Source of the DNA: Ulota crispa
Taxonomy: Eukaryota > Streptophyta > Bryopsida > Orthotrichales > Orthotrichaceae
Direction: 5' to 3'
NCBI GenBank assembly: GCA_963920765.1
Contig: OY987249.1
Span: forward strand, 15,934,817-15,998,816
DNA: 64,000 nt
Shown piece after piece: positions 23,201-33,284 of this stretch. Both the position numbers and the translations under genes were made by a program. The notes beneath the pieces are model-generated. The model did no database searches. It saw only the letters and a list, made by a program, of their open reading frames with translations, and was not told the origin of the DNA. The stretch's first letter is position 1; each line of letters starts with the position of its first letter.

Positions 23201-26200
23201 ATGGAGGACGTGCTGGTGATCTCGGCGCCCAGGATTCGTCAGATTGTTGACTACTCGTCGCTCATCGAGAGCCTGCGCGGTGCGTATGCCGACGGTCCGT
23301 CGTTCTCCGTCCCACCGACGACGCGCCATGCGATTTTCTCGTCCAGATCCAAAGTGACGGCGACGGAGGAGGCGTCGTCTTCGTTGCCGTCGCTCTTGCT
23401 CATGCCCGCGTGGGGCGCCGCTCCCAAGTGCCCGTACCTTCTCGTCAAGAGCGTCACCGTGTTCCCCGAAAATGGTTCCAAGGGCCTGCCGACTGTCACG
23501 GGCACATACGTGCTCTCGTCCTTGGAAACTGGTAATATTCTCTACCCCACTTGTGCTATTTCATGTTTGTCTTTTAGCATCACCAATGTGCCCTCTCTAG
23601 ATTCTCTGGTTTAAGTTTCCCAAGTTTTGAAGGAAGAGAAATATTTCTCATCTGGTCTGTTTTAATTTTGTGAAGGGAAGTTTCATGAATAACCCTAAAG
23701 TTTTGCAATAATATTTACATAGATACCCCTGCTTTTTCAGAAATTACACAAACCTTGTACCCGCTGCTTGTGCTATTTCATGTCTGGCTTTATCATTACG
23801 ATAGGTGTACCCATACCTCCCCAGTCCCCAATGTTGCACCCTACATTTCAGGTGTTCATTATACACTCTTGAACCCAAAGGGCATAAGTGAATCCTACCA
23901 CATGTTGATTGCTAAGCTAATTTGGGAGGGTTAGAATTGGGACCCTCAAGTGCTATTATAGGTACACATCCAAGTAGTTTCAGGGTTAATTTAGAGTTGC
24001 TTTTAGGGTCCTATGAGCTGTAACTTTATCCTTTAATATAAAATATTCTACAACACTTTTTTCACAAAAATAACATTCCATGATAGCTTGTTGAAAAACT
24101 AATGCTACATATTTTTTTCCTGAATTTTTAAAGACCTTGCGGTACCCCAAACCCTTAAACGCAAATTCTTAAACGCTACGGTATGGGTCTGTCTACGTTA
24201 CCAATGCGTCCTCTCTACATTCTCTGGTTTAGGTTTCCCAACTTTTAAAATTGAAAAAAAAGGAAATGTTTCTCATCTGGCCTGTTCTAATTTCTTGAAT
24301 TCTTGTGCAAGGATGCAAAGTTCGGTTACTTATTCAAAGTTGACAGAAAGTGCTTGAGTTCTTATGTGTTTACTCTCAGATAACTTGTAACATTTTCTCT
24401 GTGAACAAGATTTAGTGTGTTGCATTTAGGTGCATATGTCAATCAAGTACGTCCACCTTACACACGAGTAACAGAGAAGACTCTTGTGGCCGACCGTGCT
24501 TACAAAAACCTAAGTTCAATGAGACCCTCGTGTATAAGAGTTTCAGTGCATTAACCCTAAGCAGGATGATAGCCTCATGGTCAATCCAGCCTTTCACAAA
24601 CCCCACACGCTTTGGTTTCGAGGGTTTTTGGTGTTCAAAGATCACTCTAAAAGTTCTGATCGGAGACCTGAAACCATTGAGTGAGTACGGTGGATAAACG
24701 TCAATGGGGTTTTAGGGTTTCCAGACCCTCCTTTATAAGAGTTTCATTAACCCTAAGCAGGATGATAGCCTAGTAGTCGATCCAACCTTTTATAAACCCC
24801 ACACGCTCTGGTGTCGAGGGTTTTTGGTCTTCGATGATCACTCTAAAAGTCCTGATCGAAGACCTGAAACCATGTTAGATATCTGTCAATGGGGTTTTAG
24901 GGTTTCCAGACCGTCGTTTATAAGAGTCTCATTACATCAGCCCTAAGCAGGATGATAGCCTCATGGTCAACCCAGCCTTTGATAATCCCCACACGTTCTG
25001 GCTTTGAGGGTTTTTGGTCTTCAAAGATCACTCCAAAGTCCTGATCGGAGACCTGGAACCATTGAGTGAGTATGTGGGAGATCTGTCAATGGGATTTTAG
25101 GGTTTCCTGATCCAGTGTCAGTGGATGCGGAAACAGGAAAGCAATTAGCGGTAATGGACGGAACAGAGCTCATCCTGTGGAGAACGGCGTGCACATCAGC
25201 GTTAGCAGCGGATTACCTAGCAAGGAAGGATTCCAAAGTGATGGTCATGGTGGGCGCAGGCGCATTAGCGCCACACCTCATCAACGCGCACCTCACGATT
25301 CGACCGTCACTGGAGACGGTGCTCGTCTGGAACCGCACGCACACCCGAGCGCTCCAACTGGTGGAGCACCTGAAACTCTCGCCGCTCTTGAGAGGAAAGG
25401 TAGGAACAACACCCATAACTGTTAGTGTCCCCATAACTGTCACCTCTACAATCTTGGAAAATCTGTAGAAGTAAATAGCTGTAATTACAAGGATGTACAA
25501 CATGTGAACATGAAACCTTAGTGTTGGTTATGGGTACAATGGCAGTTTGCTCTTCAAAAAACTCACAACTTATTCTCAAATCTTATCTCTATAATATTCT
25601 TATTTCTATCAGCTAAGTAGTTGCAAGCAAAGTATGATTGAAAAATTTGTGATTGGCCGTGGGCCAAAAGGCAAAGTTAAAATTTTGATGGGCATTGTGT
25701 GTGAAAGGACATATTTGGTGAAACCCATTGAATCTTTTTCCAACTTGAATTTGGAATTCACATATAAAAGGGTGGAGAGGGAGATGAAGAGGCAAATTGA
25801 TTTGAATCTAAAATTAAATTTGATTGTATATTATCCCATGAATTTTTTTGTGTGAATAGGGGGTGGCATGGGGATAGCATGGGTACAATAGCCTTCCGCT
25901 AGAATGGCAGGTGCACGAGTCCACTAGTATCCAAATAACACATTTGAAAGTGCAAAATCATTACATTTTTGTTAGCTAACAGGACCCTATAATTTGCTAG
26001 ATGTTTATTAATAGTCATCATGTTCAAAACCCTTAACCCCTAAATGCCCAAGGCACCCAATTTGGGTGTTTGCAAAACTTTGAAGATGAATAAAATCTTA
26101 TAAAATCACTATTTTTGGTATTTTCTTTTGAACACAAGTTTGTTTTGAAGTCTACTTTTAGTATCAAAAATTTGATTTTGAAAATGAATATTCATGATTT

Positions 26201-27578
26201 TTCTATTCAAGATTTTGTACAAGGGTGTCTATTGCAATCTTGAGTTTTCTAGTGTTGGAAGATCTTGAAAACAAGCCTCAAATACACTAGAGTTTGGAGA
26301 AATATCCGCATTAGAAATTCATTTAAAAAAAATTTAGGAGTAGATTTTGAAAAACTTAAATTGGTTGAGGTTAAACATGTAATGACCTAAAACCTCATAT
26401 TTTTTGATGACCAACTTTTTAAATTTGACATGTGAAACAAGGATTAGAAAATTTCAAGTCACTTTTGCAGTTTTAACACCCTCATGTTCAAACGTTATAA
26501 TCTTTCAAACTATAAGTGATATTGTTGTGGTTTCTTTTTCCATGTAATCTCTAAGATGTCAAGTTTGAATTTGTATGGTTACAATTTAAAAAAACTTGAT
26601 GAGATTTATGAAAAGGTTGGTTGATTATTCACTTTTCTGAAAATGCCAAGGAGTTCAGAAAGGCCTTGTGCATTTAGGGGTTAAGAACCAACAAGCCTTG
26701 TTTTTAGCATCTCTTACACATGGTTCCTACAATTTCAGTAATTTGGACTTTGAAAAATCTTTGTGAACAATTGCTTGCAGCTAGAACCTTGAAATTGATG
26801 CCAATATTTCTGGTTTCCACTTCCTAACTTACAATATTTTTTTCAAAGTTAGTCAATTGTTTTACCTACTCCAAAACCCTTATTTCCACACTTATGGGTG
26901 CGCCTACCTTATACATACTATGTCCTATGGTTGCTTGGTCGTTTAAGGGTTAAACTAACACTTATGGGTGTTCCTACCTAAAGCGAATATCGGCGGTGAC
27001 GGATTTGGAAGCGGCAGTGCGAGCAGGGGACGTCATCTCGTGCGCAACGATGTCGAGAGAGCCTCTGGTGCGCGGGGAGTGGTTACACGCAGGGGCGCAC
27101 GTGGACCTGGTGGGGTCGTTCACTCCGTCCATGCGAGAATGCGACGACGAGTGCATTCGGAGGTGCCGCATTCTGGTGGACTCGGCTCACGCCCTCGACT
27201 GCTCCGGCGATCTGGTGCAACCTCTGCAGGCCAGTGATCTTTAAACTGGCTAAAATTTCGCAAGATTGCTACCAAAAAATTTATGCAACTAAAAATCTTG
27301 TGAAGTTTATAATTTGAAATCTTTAGCTTTTTAGCAGTGTTTTTAGCCACTTGAGCTAAAATTGAAAATCATATTTGGGATCACTGCTGCAGGCCATGGT
27401 GGTGCCCAGAGACCACGTGGCTGGCACGCTGGCGGAGCTGGTGCAGGGCGTGAGTGCAGAGTTGGTGCAGGGGCTTCGGAGCTTTGATGATGAAGTCACG
27501 CTTTTTAAGAGCGTGGGGTGCACTGTTGGTGACTTGGCAGCTGCCCAGGTTGTCTTTGAGAATTTTAAAACTGGTTAG
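23201..27578 (+). CDS. Ornithine cyclodeaminase/mu-crystallin family protein, SARD4-like (four exons)
   Basis: Proposed exons 23201-23531, 25137-25399, 26984-27229 and 27393-27578 join in phase to about 341 codons, the usual family length. Exon 1 carries the N-terminal substrate region (LLVKSVTVFPENGSKGLPTV). Exon 2 carries LAVMDGTEL and the Rossmann nucleotide-binding motif VMVGAGALAPHLINAH. Exon 3 has DVISCATMSREPLVRGEW and HVDLVGSF. Exon 4 ends with LFKSVGCTVGDLAAAQ, the conserved KSVG block. In Arabidopsis the plant member SARD4 acts as a plastid reductase of dehydropipecolate in pipecolic-acid synthesis for systemic immunity; that role here is inference. I chose the ATG before EDVLVISAP. 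Oddities: exon 1 can also join an acceptor at 25115 in the same phase, adding seven residues; intron 3 needs a GC donor; introns 2 and 3 are transposon-bounded. All exons are free of stops, so the gene looks functional if spliced this way. Confidence 0.85.
23674..23752. repeat. Half copy of the foldback at 5241-5554, in intron 1
   Basis: GGGAAGTTTCATG, CCCTAAAGTTTTGCAA and CATAGATACCCCTGCTTTTTCAGAAATT match the left arm of the 5.2-kb foldback. The other arm is missing, so this is a truncated insertion inside intron 1 of the SARD4-like gene. Confidence 0.65.
24520..25107. repeat. Three tandem ~190-200-bp units at the end of intron 1
   Basis: Each unit contains TATAAGAGT(T/C)TCA, CCTAAGCAGGATGATAGCC, CCCCACACG(C/T)T(T/C)TGG, GAGGGTTTTTGG and TGATCG(A/G)AGACCTG, and ends with (T/A)TTTTAGGGTTTCC. 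Units start at about 24520, 24721 and 24908. The third ends at 25107, eight bases before the pyrimidine-favoured acceptor at 25115. The array therefore abuts exon 2 and its unit end may contribute the branch/acceptor region. Confidence 0.85.
26033..26685. mobile_element. TTAA-bounded MITE, family A copy nested in intron 2
   Basis: TTAACCCCTAAATGCCCAAGG at the left, CCTTGTGCATTTAGGGGTTAA at the right, TTAA on both sides, 653 bp. The interior is the inverse of 551-1186 and 9804-10447. It lies inside the MITE that forms intron 2, immediately after AAAACCC, a position that is continuous in the intact 314-bp copies, so it inserted later. Confidence 0.8.
26690..26917. repeat. Fragment of a second MITE nested in intron 2
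   Basis: The segment from CAACAAGCCTTGTTTTTAGC to CTTATGGGTGCGCCTACCTTA is the inverse of 45001-45225 and ends in the CCTACCT-type terminus. The next 35 bp to GTCGTTTAAGGGTTAA resemble the right end of the element at 28127-28365. The piece of intron between 26690 and 26954 is thus a mosaic of two further families. Confidence 0.6.
27232..27386. mobile_element. 155-bp hAT-type MITE that constitutes intron 3
   Basis: Starts CAGTGATC and ends GATCACTG, an 8-bp perfect terminal inverted repeat of the hAT type, flanked on both sides by the identical octamer CTGCAGGC (27224-27231 and 27387-27394), the 8-bp target duplication known for hAT elements. Removing the element plus one octamer restores an uninterrupted reading frame (LVQPLQAMVVPRDH), which is also what splicing from 27230 (GC) to 27392 (AG) yields. 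Unspliced, translation stops at a TAA four codons after the junction. Non-coding. Confidence 0.93.
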
Positions 27579-27589
27579 TTTTGTAACAT

Positions 27590-28035
27590 TCTCTCTCACA
27601 CACACACACAGCTTGTTAAAAATTGGATTTTTGGTGAAATTCTATTTGGTAAGAGTTTGGTGGATTTTTTGTGAAGATGTGGGGGAAAGTTTGGAACTTT
27701 CGTGACACACACACACAACTTTTAAAAAATGGATTTTTGGTGAATTTTTTGTGAAGATATGGTGAAAGTTTGAAACTATCGTGACACGCACACACAACTT
27801 GTAAGAAATGGATTTTTGGTGAAATTTTTTGGTAAGAATTTGGTGGATTTCTTGTGAAGATACGGTGAAAGTTTGAAACTTTCGTGACAGTTTCGGAATT
27901 TGACCCCACACACACATAACCTTTAAACAATGGATATTTGGTGAAAATTTTGGAGTTTGGTGCATTTTGTGAAAGTGTGGTGAAAGTTTGAAACTTTCGT
28001 GAGAGTTCGGGAATTTGGAATTTTTTTTTTTCAGG
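27590..28035. repeat. Degenerate ~100-bp tandem repeat downstream of the SARD4-like gene
   Basis: Four to five imperfect units, each with a CACACACACA(A/G)CTT run, ATGGATTTTTGGTGAA, TGTGAAGATNNGGTGAAAGTTTG and AACTNTCGTGA. It begins about 15 bp after the stop codon, so it is likely in the 3' untranslated region or just beyond. Minus-strand open frames across it are artefacts. Confidence 0.85.
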
Positions 28036-28126
28036 GGCAGAATTGCTCAGTTTACCTTGCTTTGTAAGTTCCATGGGGTTGAGAGTGTTGAGCTATTGCC
28101 AGGAGAGGCTTTGTTCGCACTGGTAT

Positions 28127-28365
28127 TTAACCCTTAAACGTCTAAGACTTTTTTGTGACCAGTAAAATACAAGGTATTCTTGTGTATTTGGAATGGATCC
28201 ACACTCTTACTGCATTTGAAATCAACAAGGAAGTTGAAATATAGATCAATGTAGTTATAGATCAATGCGGTTCTAATGGGTTTTTTGAAATCCCAAACTG
28301 AAACTTCTTGTTGGTAGGAAAGGCCAATTATACAACAACGTATCCATGGGACGTTTAAGGGTTAG
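28127..28365. mobile_element. TTAA-bounded element, family C
   Basis: TTAACCCTTAAACGTCTAAG at the left and GGGACGTTTAAGGGTTAG at the right; 239 bp. A diverged copy lies at 41073-41338 (shared GGTATTCTTGTGTATTTGGAA-like, CACTCTTACTGCATTTGAAATCAA-like and TTGTTGGTA segments). Confidence 0.65.
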
Positions 28366-28611
28366 TTAGTGTTCCTCCTAAGTCCTATGTACAATAAAAG
28401 GATTTTCTGATATTGTTTGTGTTATTTAAGGGAGCATACTAGTATCTTGGAGGGGGTTGGATTACACTTTCTGATATTGCTTTTCCATCTTCGCGTGGCT
28501 CTGAATCGAGTAGCAATCTCGGTTGTCAATTTTAGAGTAGTTGAATGAACATGCTCTGATGTAGGAGGTGGTGAAAGCAGCTTTTGTAAGGTTTAATGCA
28601 GCTTTTTGGAA

Positions 28612-29020
28612 GGGGAAATTACAAATAGGGGCATGAAAACGTAAAATATTACAAATAGGGGCACAATTTTTTTTGAAGTTGTAATTTTTTGTAATTTTTT
28701 TGGTTTGGACATTGGTTGACTTAGACACATCACATTAAATGTTAGCTACCTTTCAAAAAACTTAAAGGTCTCTCCAAATCAAGCCTAAATAAAGAAATGT
28801 TAGTATAGGAAATGGTAATTTTTGAAAATTTTTAATTTTTTTGGAAGTTAGCTAACATTTAATGTGATGTGTCTAAACTTGTCAACCAATGTCAAAACCA
28901 AAAAAACATTACAAAAATTTACAACTTTTTTTGAAACTATGCCCCTATTTGTAATTATTTTGAAACCGCGCCCTTATTTGTAATATTTTATGATTTCATG
29001 CTCCTATTTGTAATTTCCCC
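28612..29020. mobile_element. Foldback MITE with 9-bp target duplication (Mutator-like)
   Basis: The ends GGGGAAATTACAAATAGGGG and CTATTTGTAATTTCCCC are inverted repeats extending inward over most of the element (GGTTGACTTAGACACATCAC pairs with GTGATGTGTCTAAACTTGTC). It is flanked by a perfect 9-bp direct repeat, TTTTTGGAA, at 28603-28611 and 29021-29029. Nine-base duplications are typical of Mutator-like elements. Non-coding, 409 bp. Confidence 0.88.
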
Positions 29021-29974
29021 TTTTTGGAAGTTGAGTACACCTTTCAACAATTTTTGGTAAATTTTTCTTGAAAGGAAAATGGAAATTGCATTTATTTTAT
29101 TTTTGTTCATTTTTTTGAACTCGTGGTATTAAGTTAGTTGTGAATTTCTGAAGTTGGAATGGTACAAGGCTTTGAAAGGTATTCTCACCTTGAAATGTTT
29201 ACCATCAACACGTTGAAAAATCCAATATGTACTTTTGTGTTGGAGGATGGTGTTAAAGCCCAAATTATTGAAACATCTACCACCTTATACCTTGTGGGGA
29301 AGGCAGTTTTGTTGATAAAGAAAAAAGCAGAATTCCTATTTGGAGTTTGTTGAAAAATCAAGTCTAAAATGTAAAATGCGTTAAAATTGATTTTAACTTG
29401 GCAATTTTTGTATGAATGGTTTTGAAAGTTTAGAAATCATGTTCCAAGTGTTGAATTAAGCAAACTTCTAAAATTTTGTTACTTCAACATTCGAGTGTGC
29501 ATTTTTGGAGGTTTATTTCAAATGCAATAAATTGGAGAGAAGTTGCTTATATACTACAGTAGTGTTATAAGTTCTGCATAGAATGAGCTACAAGAATTTG
29601 TTTTGTACTTCCAAAATCTTAAAAAAATTTGCAAGGATGTGATTGAAGATTGTCTTACATTTTAGAATAGAAATCTAATTATAATATTGTATGATAAACC
29701 TATCGAACATCATAATTTAAACATTACAATTTTTATTTCAAATTTGATGTGATTTTAAAAATACAATGTTGCAAGATTTGGTATGAATATAACGTTAGTA
29801 AGCAAGTAGTCTTAAGGTTTAGAATGCTGAAATGTCTTTCGTAATGATTTTCAGTTAATAATTGAAGCTAAAAAAGTTTTTGTATTAGGCAGTTGCGCTT
29901 TGAAATTTGCGTTGTATGCTCATTTGCAAAGTTGTGATCATGGATTTGGAAGGAGGGTCATTAATTTTCAAGTA

Positions 29975-30288
29975 AGGTAGGAACACCCATAAGCGTCAGT
30001 GTCCCCATAACCGTCACCTCTAAAATCTTGGAAAATCTGTGGAAGTGAATAGATGTAATGATAAGGATGTACAACACGTGAACATGAAATCTTGAAAGTG
30101 GTTATGGGTGCAATGGTAATTTGCACTTTAAAAATTCACAACTTATTCTCACAGTATCCAAATAATACATTCAAAAGTGCAAACTCAATATTTTTCTATT
30201 CCTAATAAGATCTTGTAATTTGCTAGTTGTTTATTGATACTCATCATGTTGAAAACCCTTGGTTTGACGTTTATGGGTGCTCCTACCT
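29975..30288. mobile_element. 314-bp MITE with AGGTAGG ends, intact copy 1
   Basis: AGGTAGGAACACCCATAA at the left and TTATGGGTGCTCCTACCT at the right, flanked by TA on both sides. Exactly the same length as the copy at 43102-43415 and nearly identical to it. It is the reference for recognising intron 2 of the SARD4-like gene as a member of this family. A TA duplication fits a Tc1/mariner-like origin, which is inference. Confidence 0.88.
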
Positions 30289-30363
30289 TAACAACAATAA
30301 ACACTAAAGGTTCATAAGTGGTTGTTTCCCAATTTTGTACACAAAAGTTGCCATTATGCATTA

Positions 30364-30935
30364 CTCCCTTTGTCCCATTATAAAGCTCCAAAATACTTCT
30401 TCATGAGGGATTAATTGTATTTGTAGTCATTATGCTAGTGACAAATGCATTCTATAATCAATATACCACCTACCAAACATTTGCAAAAGTTCAAGTTTTT
30501 ATGTTGCCGATTAGATACCCAAATTCCATGCAAAAAATACCGTATTTGTGCATAGTTTGTGAATGCTGCCAGCTCCTCATTATTTTAGTTTTTTTACTAA
30601 TAACATGTGCGTTCTAGAATCAATATACCATTTACTAAATGTGTGCAAATTCTCCAACTTTGATGTTGTCGTTTGGGCACCCAAATTTCATGCAAAAAGT
30701 ACCATATTTGTACATGTTGCTAGCTTTTCATTATTGATGATTTAAAGATTAGTAGCAAGTACCTCATATGGGCAAGGCCAAGCTTGTTAGGAGAGGAATG
30801 CTCTCTAATTGCTTGTCCCCATGAGATCATTGGACATGACAAATGTCTTCTCAACAATTGAAATTAGCAAAAGAGAGCTTTTTAGTGGGACAAGAACTAC
30901 ACCTAATTTGGAGTTTTATATTGGGATAGAGAAAG
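30364..30935. mobile_element. Stowaway-type MITE, longer copy
   Basis: The left end CTCCCTTTGTCCCATTATAAAG and right end TTTTATATTGGGATAGAGAAAG are flanked by TA. The interior is the inverse of 7362-7779 with about 150 bp of internal duplication (ATCAATATACCA(C/T)(C/T)TAC occurs twice). Small open frames inside are by-products. Confidence 0.8.
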
Positions 30936-30939
30936 TAGA

Positions 30940-33016
30940 AGTTTTGAGCAACTCCAAAAAAACCAAAAAATTCTATACTTATCCACATTCAATCACAAAT
31001 GTCTTAAAATCCGTGTGGCCACTTTGGTTTTTTTTGGTAGCACCTTCTAGAAGTCTTGAAGTTCAAGATTCTACATTACAATTTTGTTTTGATGTTTGAT
31101 AAGAATCTTACAAGGACAATTCAAAAACTTCAAAATTACCTTCCAAAGACAAGAAAAACACCCTTGGGCATTTGAGGGGCTAACACACTCACACTTATTA
31201 GAAAGAGATAATTCTTTCGTAAGGCAGATGTGTTGGATGGTAAGACTCATTATTTTGTACAGAGATTACATAAACTTTGTGTCTGTACATAAAGTATATA
31301 AAATGGAGTACCAGTTGTAAGCTCCTAAGCAAAAGACGTGTGTTGAAAAGTTCAATAATACACTCCAAATGCATGCTTGTCAACATCAATGCGCTTGGAT
31401 TTAGTTGAGTTATAACAAACACTCCACTAATACGTTATCCAAGGATAGAAAGCATCCAAGGGCATCTCTAGCACTACCAAATAACTTTATAAATATCAAA
31501 ATGTGGTGTTGGATCAAATTGGCAAGTTGCTTGTTTACTCCTCTTGTGGACATCATCATAATTGCTTTCAACCAATTGCAAGTATTGTAGTTTGCCAAAC
31601 AAAACAACAAATCATCATTAGTTATAACAAATTACTAATTGTTTAAGAAGAAAAAGTGTTTTAAGACTTATTGACCCCAACAATGATAACTTGTTTGCAC
31701 AGACAACAGAGAACTTGAAAGTGGGTTCAAAACATTATTTCTATACATTCCAAAATTTGAAGATGGTAAGGTTATTCTTACATCATTGCATGTTCTCTCA
31801 AATACATGCTTACTTAAGAAACTAGGAATTAGATTCAAGGTCATATTTTCTTGGGAAACTCCGTTTTCCTGAAATAGTCACTTACTACTCATCTGAACGT
31901 TCTTCCCCTTGGGTCAAACATTTTTTTGGTAACAACGCCAACAAATTGTTGCCTTCAATGTCTCTTCACTTAAAAATTGATGCACAGTTACAAATAGGGG
32001 GTTTCAAAGTTAGAAAATTTTATTGCCGAAGATGCACATGATTACGCACAAATTTGGTTATGACAAAACAAATCTGGTTGTGAAAATTTGTTGTGATGAA
32101 ATAAGTTTTTGTTGTGGGAGTAAAATTTTACACTTAAACTAGTGTCTCGGACCTTGATATAGTAATGTGCCGTCATAAGAATGCACGTTTTGAGTTCCTC
32201 ACTCTCAAAAATCAACAAACTTTGCAAGTTTTTGTGAGCAGTTTTCCACACTTGTTGTAGGTGAGGAAAACTAAACAACAAAGTCAAGTTCTTAAACTCA
32301 ATTCATCAAGCTATTTTATTACTTGATAAGCAATAAGTTTTTCCTTCATAAAACTTGTTGATACATAAAGATTTTATCCTGACTTAAAAAAACCCCTGAT
32401 ACTCATTTTCACTGGCCTTGTAAACGAACTAAATTATGTGCATCTCAAATAACCAAAACATGTTTATGAATGTGAACTCTTATAAATTTGTCTTGATTTT
32501 ATTGAGTTCTTTGGGAATTGGGTCATGTGTTTTTGAACACATTACAAAAGTCCTATGAATTAATCACTAATTAACTAGTGCATCCAAAATCAATCCTAGA
32601 TCCCTTGTTGAGACATATTTAGATGTGTTGATTTTTTGAACATATTGCAATGAAGTTACCTTAACACAGGACATATTATCCTAGAAATACATGTTAGAAT
32701 TCTTTTTGTGTTATTTCTTAAACTTTGGCTTGGACATGGAATCCTCATTTATATGAAGTTTACAGTTTCCTCCAATTGGTACATGAACTAATTCAGAATC
32801 TTGCACAAAAATTGTTATGCAACTAATGGTAACACCAGTAATAGTGCTAATCAATACACAAAAAGCAATTATATTAAAACATTTAGATAATTGAAATCTA
32901 GTAACACAGTTGTGACAACATCAGCAAGCTTGCATATATGATTGTAATCCAGATATTAGACACTAGCATATTCTTAGGAATTAAACAAATAATTGAGTTC
33001 AAATACGTGTTGAGTA
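30940..33016. other. AT-rich intergenic stretch
   Basis: No gene supported. A solitary right end of the TTAA type (CCCTTGGGCATTTGAGGGGCTAA) lies at about 31153-31175 without a convincing left partner. Confidence 0.4.
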
Positions 33017-33281
33017 AGGGACAATTCACACTACATCCAGTGTCCCACAACCCAATTTATGGTATTTTGCCTTCATAACAGCATTTTTTGAAAGTTTCGA
33101 TGCTAAGAAGGTGGGATTTCACTCAAGGTTTGGATTGACCATTTTGCTACACTCAACTTTGAGTCCAAGTTCCACCAATGTTGTTGCATAAAATATTCAT
33201 GGCTTTCTTTCAAACTACTTTTTATCGTTAATTACCTAATGAAGGTAGGGTCTAGTTTGGGCTGTAGTAAGAATTGCCCCT
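33017..33281. mobile_element. MITE with AGGGGCAATTCACACTAC-type ends
   Basis: The left end AGGGACAATTCACACTACATCC and right end GCTGTAGTAAGAATTGCCCCT form an imperfect inverted repeat. The interior matches 21389-21821 (CATAAAATATTCATGGCTTTC, GGATTGACCATTTTGCTA). 265 bp, non-coding. Confidence 0.7.
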
Positions 33282-33284
33282 ATA

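Larger units (their letters stand above)
25398..26979. mobile_element. MITE forming intron 2 of the SARD4-like gene, with nested insertions
   Basis: The left end AGGTAGGAAC...ACCCATAA and right end TTATGGGTGTTCCTACCT match the termini of the 314-bp family at 29975-30288 and 43102-43415, and interior blocks align in order (GTGTCCCCATAACTGTCACC, AATCTTGGAAAATCTGT, GTATCCAAATAA, CATCATGTT). AA flanks both ends. The splice donor (AAAG then GTAGG) and acceptor (CCTACCTAAAG) fall at the element borders. The copy is swollen by an insertion at about 25579-25926 and by TTAA-bounded material from 26033 to 26954. Confidence 0.85.

Noticed and set aside
23129..23505. Minus-strand frames opposite SARD4-like exon 1
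   Set aside because: Shadows of the GC-rich coding exon; the plus-strand product has clear family motifs.
26968..27237. Alternative plus-strand frame over exon 3 (GSGSASRGRHLV)
   Set aside because: Out of frame with exons 2 and 4, while the chosen frame encodes the conserved DVISCAT and HVDLVGSF segments.
27230..27241. Premature end of the SARD4-like protein after PLQASDL
   Set aside because: This reads into the hAT MITE; splicing via the GC-AG pair restores the conserved C-terminus. It remains possible if the intron is poorly spliced.
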